Shown here: positions 43,584 to 53,836 of the stretch, in pieces
Layout: the number at the start of each line of letters is the position of its first letter
Numbering within the stretch: position 1 is the first letter of the stretch
From: Athripsodes cinereus
Taxonomy: Eukaryota > Arthropoda > Insecta > Trichoptera > Leptoceridae
Assembly (NCBI GenBank): GCA_947579605.1
Contig: OX388307.1
Span: forward strand, 11,013,237-11,077,236
Direction: 5' to 3'
Length of the DNA stretch: 64,000 bases
The notes under the pieces: generated by a model
Databases searched by the model: none
The model's input: the letters and a program-made list of their open reading frames with translations, nothing else
What the model was told of the DNA's origin: nothing
Program-made: the position numbers and the translations under genes

Positions 43584-43884
43584 TGAAACTCTATGAAACT
43601 GCACTAAATTTTTATTCTATGCTTTTCATCCATAGAGAATACGGAATTTGCATAGATTTGTTATCAACATCTTTACGTCTATGGTTTTTCCGTTCCATCA
43701 CGCTTGCGGGTTGTCATCGAACTTTTTTTATGTTCGGCTAGGACATTTTATTTTTTTTAATTCGTTTCGGTAATTGGTATTCCAATTTGTCAATGCTATT
43801 AGGGTGGTTGCTTTCGTAAAATATGATCATCGGTATAGCATATTTTACACTTGAACGTTTATAAAACAAGAAGAAAATCTCAAA
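43584..43884 (+). promoter_or_regulatory. LUC7L3 promoter/5'UTR region
   Basis: The 300 bases between the hAT MITE and the LUC7L3 start codon must hold the promoter unless an upstream exon exists. I see no clear TATA box. Confidence 0.35.
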
Positions 43885-46800
43885 ATGGCCGTTTTGGCAG
43901 CAGCTCAGTTGCTGGACGAGTTGATGGGCCGTAATAGGAATACGAATCCTAATGAAGTTGGTCAAAAATTAAATTGGGAAGATCCTCAGGTAAAACTACG
44001 ATGCTTGCTTCTTGTTATATTAATTCATTTGATAAAAACCGGGTGTATTAATGTTCTTTATTTCTTTTTCAGTATTGCAAATATTATATGGTAAAGTTTT
44101 GCCCTCACGATCTATTCGTCAACACAAGGGCCGATTTAGGGGCTTGCCCCCATATCCATGACGATGAAGTTAAGGAATTGTTTGAGAAGGCTGAACCTAA
44201 TCATAAGAAACAATTTTATCAAGATGAGTTTCTAAGATTTTGCCAAAGTATGATCAATGATGTGGAGCGTGAGTATATGTTTTGTAATATATAATTATGT
44301 GTTTTCTGTTTGATCAATAATATAGTTGTTTATAATATGCATAATATATGGACATTATGTTGATGTTATTCAACTATTTGGTGAAATTATTGATTTGCAT
44401 TAATTTGTTGCCTACCTAAAACAATATAAGTTATATGAAAATATTATAGGTAAAATTCAAAAGGGAAAACAACGTCTTGAACTGATGAATACTAAAATAG
44501 AAATTCCTGCTATGTCAGCTGCACAGAGTGAAAGAAATCAAGAAGAAATAAAAGCTTTGTCAGATAGAATAGCTACATTGGAAGCAGAAGCAGAACAAGC
44601 GGGTATCAGAGGAGATGTTGACCAGGCCCAGAGTCTCATGAAACATTGTGATCAGCTCAAGGAGCAAAAGGAACAGTTATTAAAGCAAAGTGAAAATACG
44701 TATGTTGCTTAATATTATATCTTATATAATTATTATCTCATCATTTGTGTTTGGAAAACATGTTTTATTTGGGTTTTTTACAAATCGAGATCCATTGTAA
44801 GCCGATGTTTGCAACTCACATTTAGGAACTCTTCACACTTGCAAGAAATGTCATAAAAATATATGCGGCATCTTATTCTCATTAAGTAACTCCAATACAA
44901 ATGTATTGCCCAGAGTTGTAGTATTTTATGTATATTTCAGTTTGTAGAGTGAAAATTTTAATTTGACTTTATATAAGCATTATAATGAATTATTTTAGTT
45001 AATTTATTCATTCTTCACTGCATATTTATTACAAGTATTTATACAGAATAAATTATGTGTACACATTTAAATATAATCAACATATAAAGGGTGAGTTTAT
45101 TGCAAACATGCAATTTCTTCCAAATAACGAATGAATGACTTACAGACTAAAAAAAGAAACAACATTTAAAAACACTAAATTACAAAAAAATAGTAATTTA
45201 TTCATATATATTTCCACAGACTCATCTTAACCGCATGAGTGCTAATTACAACAATAGATAATCGTCTGTATATCGATGATTAGCACTCAAACACTTAATT
45301 AATTATACATTTACAGACATTGGTCGCTGACTGCCGAATTGGCTGCGGCTCAGGAAAAGCAAATGGAAGTGTGTGCAGTCTGTGGGGCTTTCCTCATTGT
45401 AGGAGATGCTCAGCAAAGGATAGATGACCATCTGATGGGGAAGCAACATGTTGGGTGAGTTTATAAATACAGCTTCTGCTTTCTTCTTCATTCTCTTTTT
45501 CTAGACCTTAGGGTCCGTATTTGCAGAGGTGCTTTCCTGCGATATGGATCGCCAACTGTCCTTCCATCTCTTTGTTGATCTTCTTAGGCTAAGTGCAATA
45601 AAATAAGCTGCCATCTGACACCTACCAATGAGCGCGTATTACAATCTTAGCCTAATATCGTCCTTGCTAAGCTTGTCGCCTCAACATTATACGCATGTGC
45701 CTAACCGTTTTACTTGATGACTCATTCAACACCAATGCGCTTACGGCAATGTCGAGATTTTTGTCCATCAATGAATGCAAAATAACAAGTGGTTGTAAAT
45801 AATATACCACGCAGGTAGAAATAGTGTTGCTAGTAAAGGAAATAAATATATCCGATAAAATAACGAGTATTGTATAGTTATATATAACTTATTGTAATAA
45901 TTAAAAACAATAAAGGCCGCTTTATTGTAGGGTGGATCGACAGAAATAGATGTGTCAATTTCATATCATGCATATTGTTTAATTTATTTATTTTATTACA
46001 GATTTCATGCAATTTCTATATTTATAGTAGTTGTAGTTTTATGCAATGCATTTTATAAAAAAATCAGAAAAAAACTACTTGCATATTAAAAAGTATTGAA
46101 ATGACCTATAATTTTTTAACATAATCAGGATATTTTTTGTAATATAAAACCTAAAGTCAAATATAATTCGTCAAATAAACAACTTGTCTATACAAAATAT
46201 TTCTTGACAAGTGAGGAAGGTTCATAATACGGGGCGCGAGACTAGTTGTAGACATGTTGAGGGTATATTAAACTCTAGGCTGACTGGTCCTAATGTTTTT
46301 GAGCTATATAGGTCCTTTTTTTTTTTTTTTTTTTTTTTCCCCTAAATGACTAATTATTATGAATCTAATATTTATAAAAAATTATATTCTTATATTAATT
46401 TTAATTTTTACTACTCTTATTACTTACTATTTTTTTTTTTTTTTTTTGGGAGGGGAAATCCTCATGGACACCCTCTTGGGTAGTGCCGGACTCATACCGG
46501 CTAAACCCCTCCCGACTTCTAGACTGCGCGATTCCCGCCAACTGGCCTTATCACACAGCCTTTTGGTCTTTCAGCTTCTTTGCTCCATTCTTTCATAAAT
46601 CTCCTTTTCTTTCATTATGCTTGTCATGTAACCTGTGATCTCATCCCACATTTCTTTTCCCTCCAGCATCTTTTGAACTATGTTCTCCGGGTTCATGACT
46701 CCCACTCTTTCTTCCAAGTTTTTTCTTTGTGTAGTCCACTTTGGGCACCCAAACATAGTGTGCTCTGCGCTGTCTATTTCCTCGCAGTATAAGCAGTTCG

Positions 46801-49800
46801 GCCTATCTCGCTTGCCTATCCTGGCTACGTATTCCATAAATACCCCATGTCCGGTAAGGCATTGAGTGACATAGTAGGTAAGGTGTCCGTGTTTCCTAAG
46901 AGTCCAAGATTCGACACTCTTTATTAATCTATTTGTCCACCGGCCTTTATGACTTTCGTCCCATTCTTTCTGCCAGCTTTCCAGGGTCAATTTCCTTAGC
47001 TGCTTTCTTAGTTCGGGGCCATCCTCCTCCCTCCTCCTATACAACTCCTTCCGTTCCCTCGCTAGTAAGTGTAGGGGAATCAAATCTGCCAGGACCATTG
47101 CCGCATCCGTTGAGATTGTCCTGTATGCCATGCTACATCGAAGGGCCATTGTTCTCTGTGTGCTTAGTATTTTATCTTTATTTGATTTGCTGTCCATAGC
47201 TTTTTCCCATATTGGGGCTGCGTATAATACTATTGACTGAACCGCTAGGGCCAGTACTCTTCTCTTGTCCGCCTTTGGACCGCGTGTATTCGGTAGGATC
47301 ACCCCCATTGCCTTGGCAGTTTTTTGGGCTTTGGTACACGCTGCTTCTATGTGTTTTGTGAAACGCAATCCAGAGTCCAGTTGTACTCCCAAGTATTTAA
47401 CCGCTTTTGCTGGTCTGATATTAACCTCTTCGCATTTGAACTCAATTTCCCCCTCTTTTATTCGTCTGTTGAAGACGATGGCTACTGTTTTTTCCGGAGC
47501 AATCTCCAGTTTTTGTCTACACATCCATAGATTTATAGCCTGTATTGTTTCGTTTGTATTTGTGACCAGCTCTTCTTTATGCCTTGCAGTTATGGAGATG
47601 GCTAGATCGTCCGCATAACAGATTAGTTCTACTCCTAGTGGGACTTCTATTGTCATCACCTCATCGTATAGAACATTCCATAGGGTTGGTCCTAGTACCG
47701 ACCCCTGTGGGACCCCTCCTCCGGTTTCCAGTGTTGTGTTTCTATCTAATTGGACTGTTCTATCTGTTAGGTAGTCGATTAATGCATTCAACAGGTGTTT
47801 TACAATTCCTCTTTCTTTGAGTTTAGAGACAATAATTTGCCAGGATGCCGTGTTAAATGCATTTCTGACGTCCACGAGCACTAGTGCATTCCATTTTCTC
47901 CTCCCTGTTCTTGCTTTTTCCGCTATGTCTATGATGTGTTGTACAGCGTCAACCGTAGATCTTCCCTTCCTGAAACCATATTGGTTTTTGTTCAATTCTC
48001 CCGTCCTGGCTATTTCCTCCTGTAACCTGGTGTTTAACACCCTCTCATACGCCTTCGCGAGAGCATTCAAGAGACATATAGGCCTATACTTACTTGCCTC
48101 CCGCGGGTTCTGCTTTGGCTTATCGATCAACACTAGTTTGGCTTTTTTCCAATCCTTGGGGAACCTGCCTTCTTTCAGAAGTCGACTAAATAGGATTGAG
48201 TAATATTGGGCGTTTTTAACTATCGACGTTTTCACAACTTCGGATGGCAGTTCATCTGGGCCTGGTGCTTTACCCGTCTTTATCTTTTCTGCCGCTTTCT
48301 TTACTTCATCTTCCGTAATCAGGATATCTTCCTTTTCTCCTTCGTTTACGGTCTCCTTTCTTAACTCTTCGCTCTTTGCAACAATGAATAAGCTTTCAAA
48401 AATTTTCTTCCTTTCATCTATGGTTAGAGCAGTCTTAGGGTTAGGTGCCTGTAGCTGCCTTTTGACTATTTTATATGCATCTCCAAAGACGTCTGAGTTC
48501 AATTCATCACATAATCTTTTCCATGCTGTTGCTTTAGCCACCGTTAGCGCAATTTTCAGCTCTGTTTTGGAAGTTTTGTATTCGTTTTTTAAGATCTCTC
48601 TTCTCTCTTGATTCTTGCATTTTTGGAATGCTCTTCTCTTCTTTCTAGTTTGCTTTATTTGGCTTTGTAGCGTTTCATTCCACCAGTACGGTAACTTGTA
48701 ATTATCATCACACCTGATTCTGGGGGTATTCTCTTTGTAGGCTGCAATTAATGCCTTTTCACACTCTGCGGCGTCCACATTTCTGTCTCTGATCTTTTCC
48801 TTAAAGGTTCTATCCATAGCTTCCAGGTTTGTTACTCCGTACACCGTCTTAGAACCGCATTTCTTTTTCTGGTTTTCTATTTTGGTTATTATAAGTTTAT
48901 GATCGCTCATTGATTCTTCGTCTTCGAGTACACTCCATGCTGGATTATCTTCCAATACTTTATTACAAACGATAGTGATATCTATTATTATTATTATGTT
49001 ATGGGGTATGGTATGCACCACGACCTATAAGATCTATTGTACTCCCCCTACTTAGCTTTCCCGGTGTTACCAGTCAAAGCGAACCCTCAAGTCCTAGACA
49101 TTTTATGAAGTCCAGGATCTTGAGGGGGTCCAAGGTGTGGAGAGACTCCACTTCTACCCAGTGCCTGCCTAGGGTTTTGATTCTTGCGAATCCCACAGCA
49201 TTGCAGTCCGCCAAGAGATGTCGAGGAGTCTCGGCCTCTTCTTCGCAAAATCTACAGGTGCCATCTTCTTCAAGTCCCAGTTTGCGTAGGTGTTCCCTGA
49301 GTCTGCAGTGACCCGTTAGGAAGCCTGTTATTGCCTTGAGACTTGTTTTACTTAGGTTAGTGCAAGTCTTGGCCCTTTTGGAGTTTGGAGTGATATCTAT
49401 GTAAGACTCTCCATTTGGTCTGACGCATGTTGGAGTTTTGCCGTCGTTCAGTATATATAAATCCATGGATTGGATCCACTCCAATAGCTTCTTGCCTCTG
49501 TTGTTAGTTATATCCCCTCCCCAGTAGACATGTCTAGCGTTAAGGTCTCCAGTGACTAAGATCTTCATTTCCTCTCGTCTCACTCTGCTAATGTCTTGTT
49601 GGATTCCGAGCAAAACATTTTCATATTCCTGTGAAGTGGTATATTTGTTTGGACTTATGTAGACGCTGTATATTATTATATCTCTAGTTTCCAGGCACAC
49701 AAAACATTCTCCTGTGCGGTACTTCATAACCTGGTATTTGTTACTGACATTCACTAGCATAGTATCACATGTTTCTCCATAATAGCTGTTACAGCCCTTT

Positions 49801-52800
49801 GTTTTACATTTTTTTTTGTTTGGTTCCGTTATTGCAATAAAGTCACATTTCCTTTCAGAAGCCACTATGGCCGCCATGCCATGGGCATTGTTACTCCTAT
49901 TTACGTTGATTTGTAACACTGTGTATTTCACCCTTCTTAGTGGCCTCCAGCAGCGCCCTTCTAAAGGCCCCACATCTTGGGCTCCCAGCTATGTGGCTGT
50001 ATTCCTTGCAGAGAGGGCAGTATTCGTTGCCTGTGCAGTTCCTTGCAACATGGCCGTCCCCTGTGCATTTACGGCACTTCCTGCTTCTATCTTCTTCTTT
50101 GCATTCAGCAGCTCTATGGTTATATGACCAACATCGGTAGCATCTTACCACGTCCACTCTTTCTCTCATGTGGCAAATGCATAAGCCCACTCTGATTTTC
50201 TTCATTTTTGCCAAGTTCCATGCATCCTCTGGGTTAAGTAGCACCGTAGCTGATTGCCCCCCTCCTCTTGTTGGCCTGAGAGGCCTTATCATAATTTGGT
50301 CTGGAAATTTGATGCCACACCCCTTAATAGCCACCAGTACTTCGGCCTCTTCCACAGCTGGGTCCAGTCCACTAAGATGAATCACCCCACGTTTTTGGCC
50401 TCGAATCTCAAGGTTTTCATCACCTACTGCTCTTTTCAGGCTCTCTGTTACACTTTCTCTTTTTCCCCTAACTGTTTTGATGATGACATCCCCCTTCGTT
50501 GATTTCCTAACTGTTTGGATGTAGCTTTTTTCTTCCTCGCATAATCCTTCTTTGATTTTCTTGAGCATGTCAGCATAAGTTTCCTCACGTTTATTAATAA
50601 TTATAGTGTCGTTTTGTCTCTTTCTCTTTTTTGTTTGTGACTCATTGTATTTACTTCTTTTAGGAATTTTTATTGTAATCTGGTTTCCTCCTCCATGGAA
50701 AATAAAGGCTACCACTTTTTTCACCATACCAATCCTTAATCTAGTCGGAGGGACAATTGTTATATTTTTTCTACTTCCCTCGATTGACTCTCTAACTGCT
50801 CGGCACAGTTCGTAAAAGCTCTCCAATTCCTCATCTTTTGAGTCTTCGCAGTAAAATGCATTGATTGTCTTTTTTCTTTCCATGTTGCCGATCTTTATTA
50901 CAATTTCAATCTTAGTGCTTTTTCCTCCTTTGTGCGGGATAAATTCACCCTCTTTTAGCTCAGAATACCTATTGAGGATCTTATTTGTTATTTCATCTTG
51001 TGTTTCTTTCATATCCTCCTCTACAAAATAAAAGACATCTTCCGTCTCTGTGGTTAGTATATCTCCACTGACAACATTTACATAGGCGAGACTTTCCTGA
51101 GTCCATCTTTGTCCAATAGTTGTTTGAAAAACTGAATAGGACTTATCTTCAAAAACACCTATGTCTAAAAACTTAGCTTTCGCTCCAAGGCAAGTTTGGC
51201 ATACTCCTTCCGGTCGCATCGAGTTTTTCAAGACTTTCATCTCTTCAGTCATACGGTTTATTTTTTCTTCCTGGGCTTCTTTAAAGTTTTCAAAGCGTTC
51301 CTGAAGCACCGCCAGTCTACGTGAATCTTCTTCTGCCTGATTCAGAACCTGAGCAAACGTTTCGGAGATTTCTACGGCCAGAACCTTGATCTCCTTTTGG
51401 ACTTTTTTGTTCTCGCTCACAAATCTCATTAGGTCGCCAATTTTACTTTTCAGTAGAAGGGTTTCCGCTGTTGGCGATTTCCGAGGCGGAGTTTCTTCTT
51501 TTGGACTTGAGATCTTTCTTCTTTTCTTTGTCTTTTTGCCAGTATCTGGCAGTTCAGATTGTTCTCCCATTAATAGGGTGTCCCGAATACTTGGGGAGCC
51601 CGGAGGCGTTCTACTAATTGAGTCCCTTCTAGCGAATGGATTCAATTGTCTGTCTATTGCATCGATAATTTCTGTTTTTTTATTCACATCCATTTTGTTC
51701 CCACGAGCAGTGAGGAATTATACGGTCGCTGCACACAGAGCATCTTGCATGCAGAAGGCTATAATACAAGGGGGTGTCGCCTGGTTCCCCCAGGGATCCG
51801 TTCATGACACTGGGTTTGATGGTCTGTCCCCAGTGCCATCCAGCCATCAGCACGGAGTCGCACACCTTAGCTTGGGACAGGTTCGGTTTTGGTTCACGTC
51901 TGGTGACACACCTTATTTGGGACAGGATCAGTTTTGGTTCGCGCCGGGTATTTTATTTCCCCGGTAGCACCTCAGGGACATTCCTGTGAGCCGTTCCTCT
52001 ATCCACCACCCGAGGACGCGCCCGATGGGGGACCGAAAACCCCGCACGGGGTTATATATATAGGTCCTAGCTTAAAGTTTAACGACATTGAAATAAAGGA
52101 TTATTGAAATTATTTTGTATCGCGTTTCAAAGTATGAAATACTAGGCCTGAGTGGATGCCGTCCCATAGGCTTGCCATGAAGAGCAATATGGTGAAATCT
52201 TAGTGGATCCATTATTTTGATATGTTCACACCAATATCTTCTTTGTCTTCCTCAACTCACATTGTCATCCACTTCACGCATTTCCCTTATCCTTGTGTTC
52301 CGGACTCGCACACAATTGGTCTCAGAGTTTTCATTTCGGTAGTTCTGAGCATACTTTTTGTTCTTATTGACTGCTATCTGTACTACTTTATTTAATTTAC
52401 TTTATGTGTAAATCCTTACATTATTTTAAATGATTACTTATAATACTTTGACAACTAGGTACATCTTCTCAAACTTCTAGTTGTATCATTATGGAAGTGT
52501 ACTGGCTACTCTAGTGGTAGGATATGCCATGATGGTATAGATACATTACATATTATCTATGTTTGATATCTAGGTACATAAAACATATGTACATGTTATG
52601 AAGCATATGACAATGTATCATCTACATTACCATTTCAAATTTTATTACATTTTATGTAACATGTTTACTAATAAATGAATAAATGTTTTAATTTTATATT
52701 ACAGATATTTCAGACTAAAGGAGGCCTTTGATGAAATCTCAAAAGAAAGAGAGAAGCAAAAACAAGAGAGAGAAAAAAGACACGATCATGATAGAGATCG

Positions 52801-53836
52801 TAGGGGAGGCCTGGGAAGTGACAGGGATAGAGAAAGGACCAGAGATAGGGACCGAGAGAGAGATAGAGATAGGAGATCACACCGATCTGACAGAGACAAG
52901 GAGAGGGAGAGGGATAGAGATAAGGATAGTTTGAGAGACAGAGATAGGGACAGAATGGAGCGCCACAGGTAAACTTATACGATTGTGTAGTTTTGTTTTA
53001 CACTGCACATTGAAACCCATTTAGTATCCCAATAGATTAGAACCTATGTACAAAGGTTTTACCTTCCATCCATCCCAGCATCGCATCTCCCACAAGTGGG
53101 TAGCCAGCTGATCAACTGCTTGTTACAAACATGAAAGTTGTCCTCTCCGTGATAAAGTCAAGGCATTCATTAATGATTTAATTAATAATTTGTATTGTGA
53201 AAATAAGTAGAAAATGGTCTACAAGAAAACCCTTTGAACTATAAAGTGTATAGTTGTCTTTTTTTATTACATATTACTATTCTACACAAACTGTCCACTC
53301 ATTCATGAATTATTTAAGAAACTTAATTTGACAATCTTGGATTACATGGAATATGTTTTAAATTGTTTTTTTATATCTATTTTTTCTTTTTGCAGATCCA
53401 ATCGTGATGACAGAGGGAGCCGACACAGAGATTCTAGTGATAGAGACAGGAAACATAAAAGTGAAAGAGACAGAGGTGCTTATTGCTACATTATTAAACC
53501 CTTTAATTTTTCATGTCATTGTATTTCTTAATTTTTATATGTGTATTGCCATTAACCAATTGCTCTATTTACTGTATATATCATATTTATTATGAAACAC
53601 AATTAACAATTTTATGAAGAAATGCTTTCAAACTAACCCAATTTTTAATTTCATAACATCCAATTTATAGGATTTTGAAGTATCGGACACTCCATTTATT
53701 CTTGTATAAAATATATTCCTCGTTGTTTTATTTCATATCATAATTAATTTTAATATATTTGTGCTTAGGAAATGGTCGAGAACGTTCTAGAGATCGTGAC
53801 GGCCGTCGTAGGAGGAGTCGCTCCCGGGGTCGCTAG
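43885..53836 (+). CDS. LUC7L3: LUC7-like protein 3 (U1 snRNP-associated splicing factor)
   Basis: Seven exons (43885..43989, 44073..44268, 44450..44699, 45317..45454, 52705..52968, 53396..53475, 53769..53836) join in phase to 366 aa. It opens MAVLAAAQLLDELMGRNRNT. The first zinc finger is YCKYYMVKFCPHDLFVNTRA through CPHIHDDEV (about 36-70). A coiled-coil segment rich in Glu/Lys/Gln follows (ATLEAEAEQAG). The second finger is CAVCGAFLIVGDAQQRIDDH with LMGKQHVG. From exon 5 on the tail is an Arg/Asp/Glu/Ser (RD/RE) repeat ending GRRRRSRSRGR. LUC7 proteins bind U1 snRNP and help choose 5' splice sites. Intron 4 (45455-52704) holds an R1-like LINE in antisense. Confidence 0.92.
45455..46304. other. 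LUC7L3 intron 4, left flank of the LINE
   Basis: No gene. AT-rich with a probable older repeat around 45500-45800 (paired TTAGGCTAAG / CTTAGCCTAA words). Otherwise nothing recognised. Confidence 0.4.
46571..49973 (-). pseudogene. LINE ORF2 (endonuclease-reverse transcriptase), interrupted by an insertion
   Basis: Part 1 (49401-49973) encodes an APE-type endonuclease N terminus: LQINVNRSNN, ITEPN, VYISPNKYT, GDLNARHVYWGGD. Part 2 (46571-48985) resumes in DITIVCNKVLEDNPAWSVLE, then MSDHKLIITK (the SDH endonuclease motif). The reverse transcriptase follows: ASKYRPICLLNALAKAYERV, NQYGFRKGRSTVDAV, LVDVRNAFN, GGGVPQGSVLGP and YADD. After it come a thumb region and a terminal Cys/His motif (CLYCEEIDSAEHTMFGC). 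No stop or frameshift is seen in part 2. The only visible lesion is the 403-bp insertion between the two parts, after which the frames are offset by exactly the amount the insertion explains. Confidence 0.85.
48986..49388 (-). mobile_element. 5'-truncated LINE fragment inserted in the R1-like LINE
   Basis: Both sides carry AGTGATATCTAT on the plus strand (48974-48985 and 49389-49400), a 12-bp target duplication. The minus strand encodes KTSLKAITGFLTGHCRLREH, CRFCEEEAETPRHLLADC and a tail ending at a stop (49074-49076). This is the post-RNase-H C terminus typical of I/Jockey-like LINEs. A short 3'UTR and a (TAA)n tail follow. Confidence 0.85.
49897..51693 (-). CDS. LINE ORF1, gag-like protein
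   Basis: 598 aa, uninterrupted, starting MDVNKKTEIIDAIDRQLNPF. A charged Lys/Glu-rich N-terminal half probably forms coiled coil around residues 80-160. The C-terminal part has three zinc knuckles: CYRCWSYNHRAAEC, CRKCTGDGHVARNC and CPLCKEYSHIAGSPRC (about 520-580). Such proteins bind the element's RNA and form the RNP used for target-primed reverse transcription. It overlaps ORF2 by about 75 bases. Confidence 0.85.
   Translation of the reverse strand: MDVNKKTEIIDAIDRQLNPFARRDSISRTPPGSPSIRDTLLMGEQSELPDTGKKTKKRRKISSPKEETPPRKSPTAETLLLKSKIGDLMRFVSENKKVQKEIKVLAVEISETFAQVLNQAEEDSRRLAVLQERFENFKEAQEEKINRMTEEMKVLKNSMRPEGVCQTCLGAKAKFLDIGVFEDKSYSVFQTTIGQRWTQESLAYVNVVSGDILTTETEDVFYFVEEDMKETQDEITNKILNRYSELKEGEFIPHKGGKSTKIEIVIKIGNMERKKTINAFYCEDSKDEELESFYELCRAVRESIEGSRKNITIVPPTRLRIGMVKKVVAFIFHGGGNQITIKIPKRSKYNESQTKKRKRQNDTIIINKREETYADMLKKIKEGLCEEEKSYIQTVRKSTKGDVIIKTVRGKRESVTESLKRAVGDENLEIRGQKRGVIHLSGLDPAVEEAEVLVAIKGCGIKFPDQIMIRPLRPTRGGGQSATVLLNPEDAWNLAKMKKIRVGLCICHMRERVDVVRCYRCWSYNHRAAECKEEDRSRKCRKCTGDGHVARNCTGNEYCPLCKEYSHIAGSPRCGAFRRALLEATKKGEIHSVTNQRK
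52490..52550 (+). repeat. SINE-B 3' fragment
   Basis: Short piece with CTGGCTACTCTAGTGGTAGG and GCCATGATGGTATAGAT. Only the tail half of the family is present. Confidence 0.45.
53065..53175 (-). repeat. SINE-B copy in LUC7L3 intron 5
   Basis: Reads GCATCGCATCTCCCACAAGT then AGCCAGCTGATCAACTGCTT and the opposite end; the reverse orientation of 5315-5462. Confidence 0.55.

Larger units (their letters stand above)
46317..52056 (-). mobile_element. Nearly full-length R1-clade non-LTR retrotransposon (LINE)
   Basis: The target duplication TATATAGGTCCT occurs at 46305-46316 and 52057-52068, so the insertion is 5.7 kb and not 5'-truncated in any obvious way. Minus-strand order: 5'UTR (51694-52056), ORF1 (gag-like), overlapping ORF2 (endonuclease + reverse transcriptase), 3'UTR and A tail. 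Two T tracts mark the 3' side (46430-46447 and 46316-46338). ORF2 is interrupted by a 403-bp insertion (48986-49388). R1-clade assignment rests on ORF order, three gag CCHC knuckles and a C-terminal Cys/His motif. Confidence 0.88.

Noticed and set aside
49074..49973. A single 299-aa endonuclease protein as a distinct gene
   Set aside because: Its C-terminal third comes from an inserted LINE fragment bounded by a 12-bp target duplication.
46580..50815. Many plus-strand ORFs opposite the LINE
   Set aside because: They are antisense shadows of the LINE ORF1 and ORF2, with no family motif and unlikely composition.
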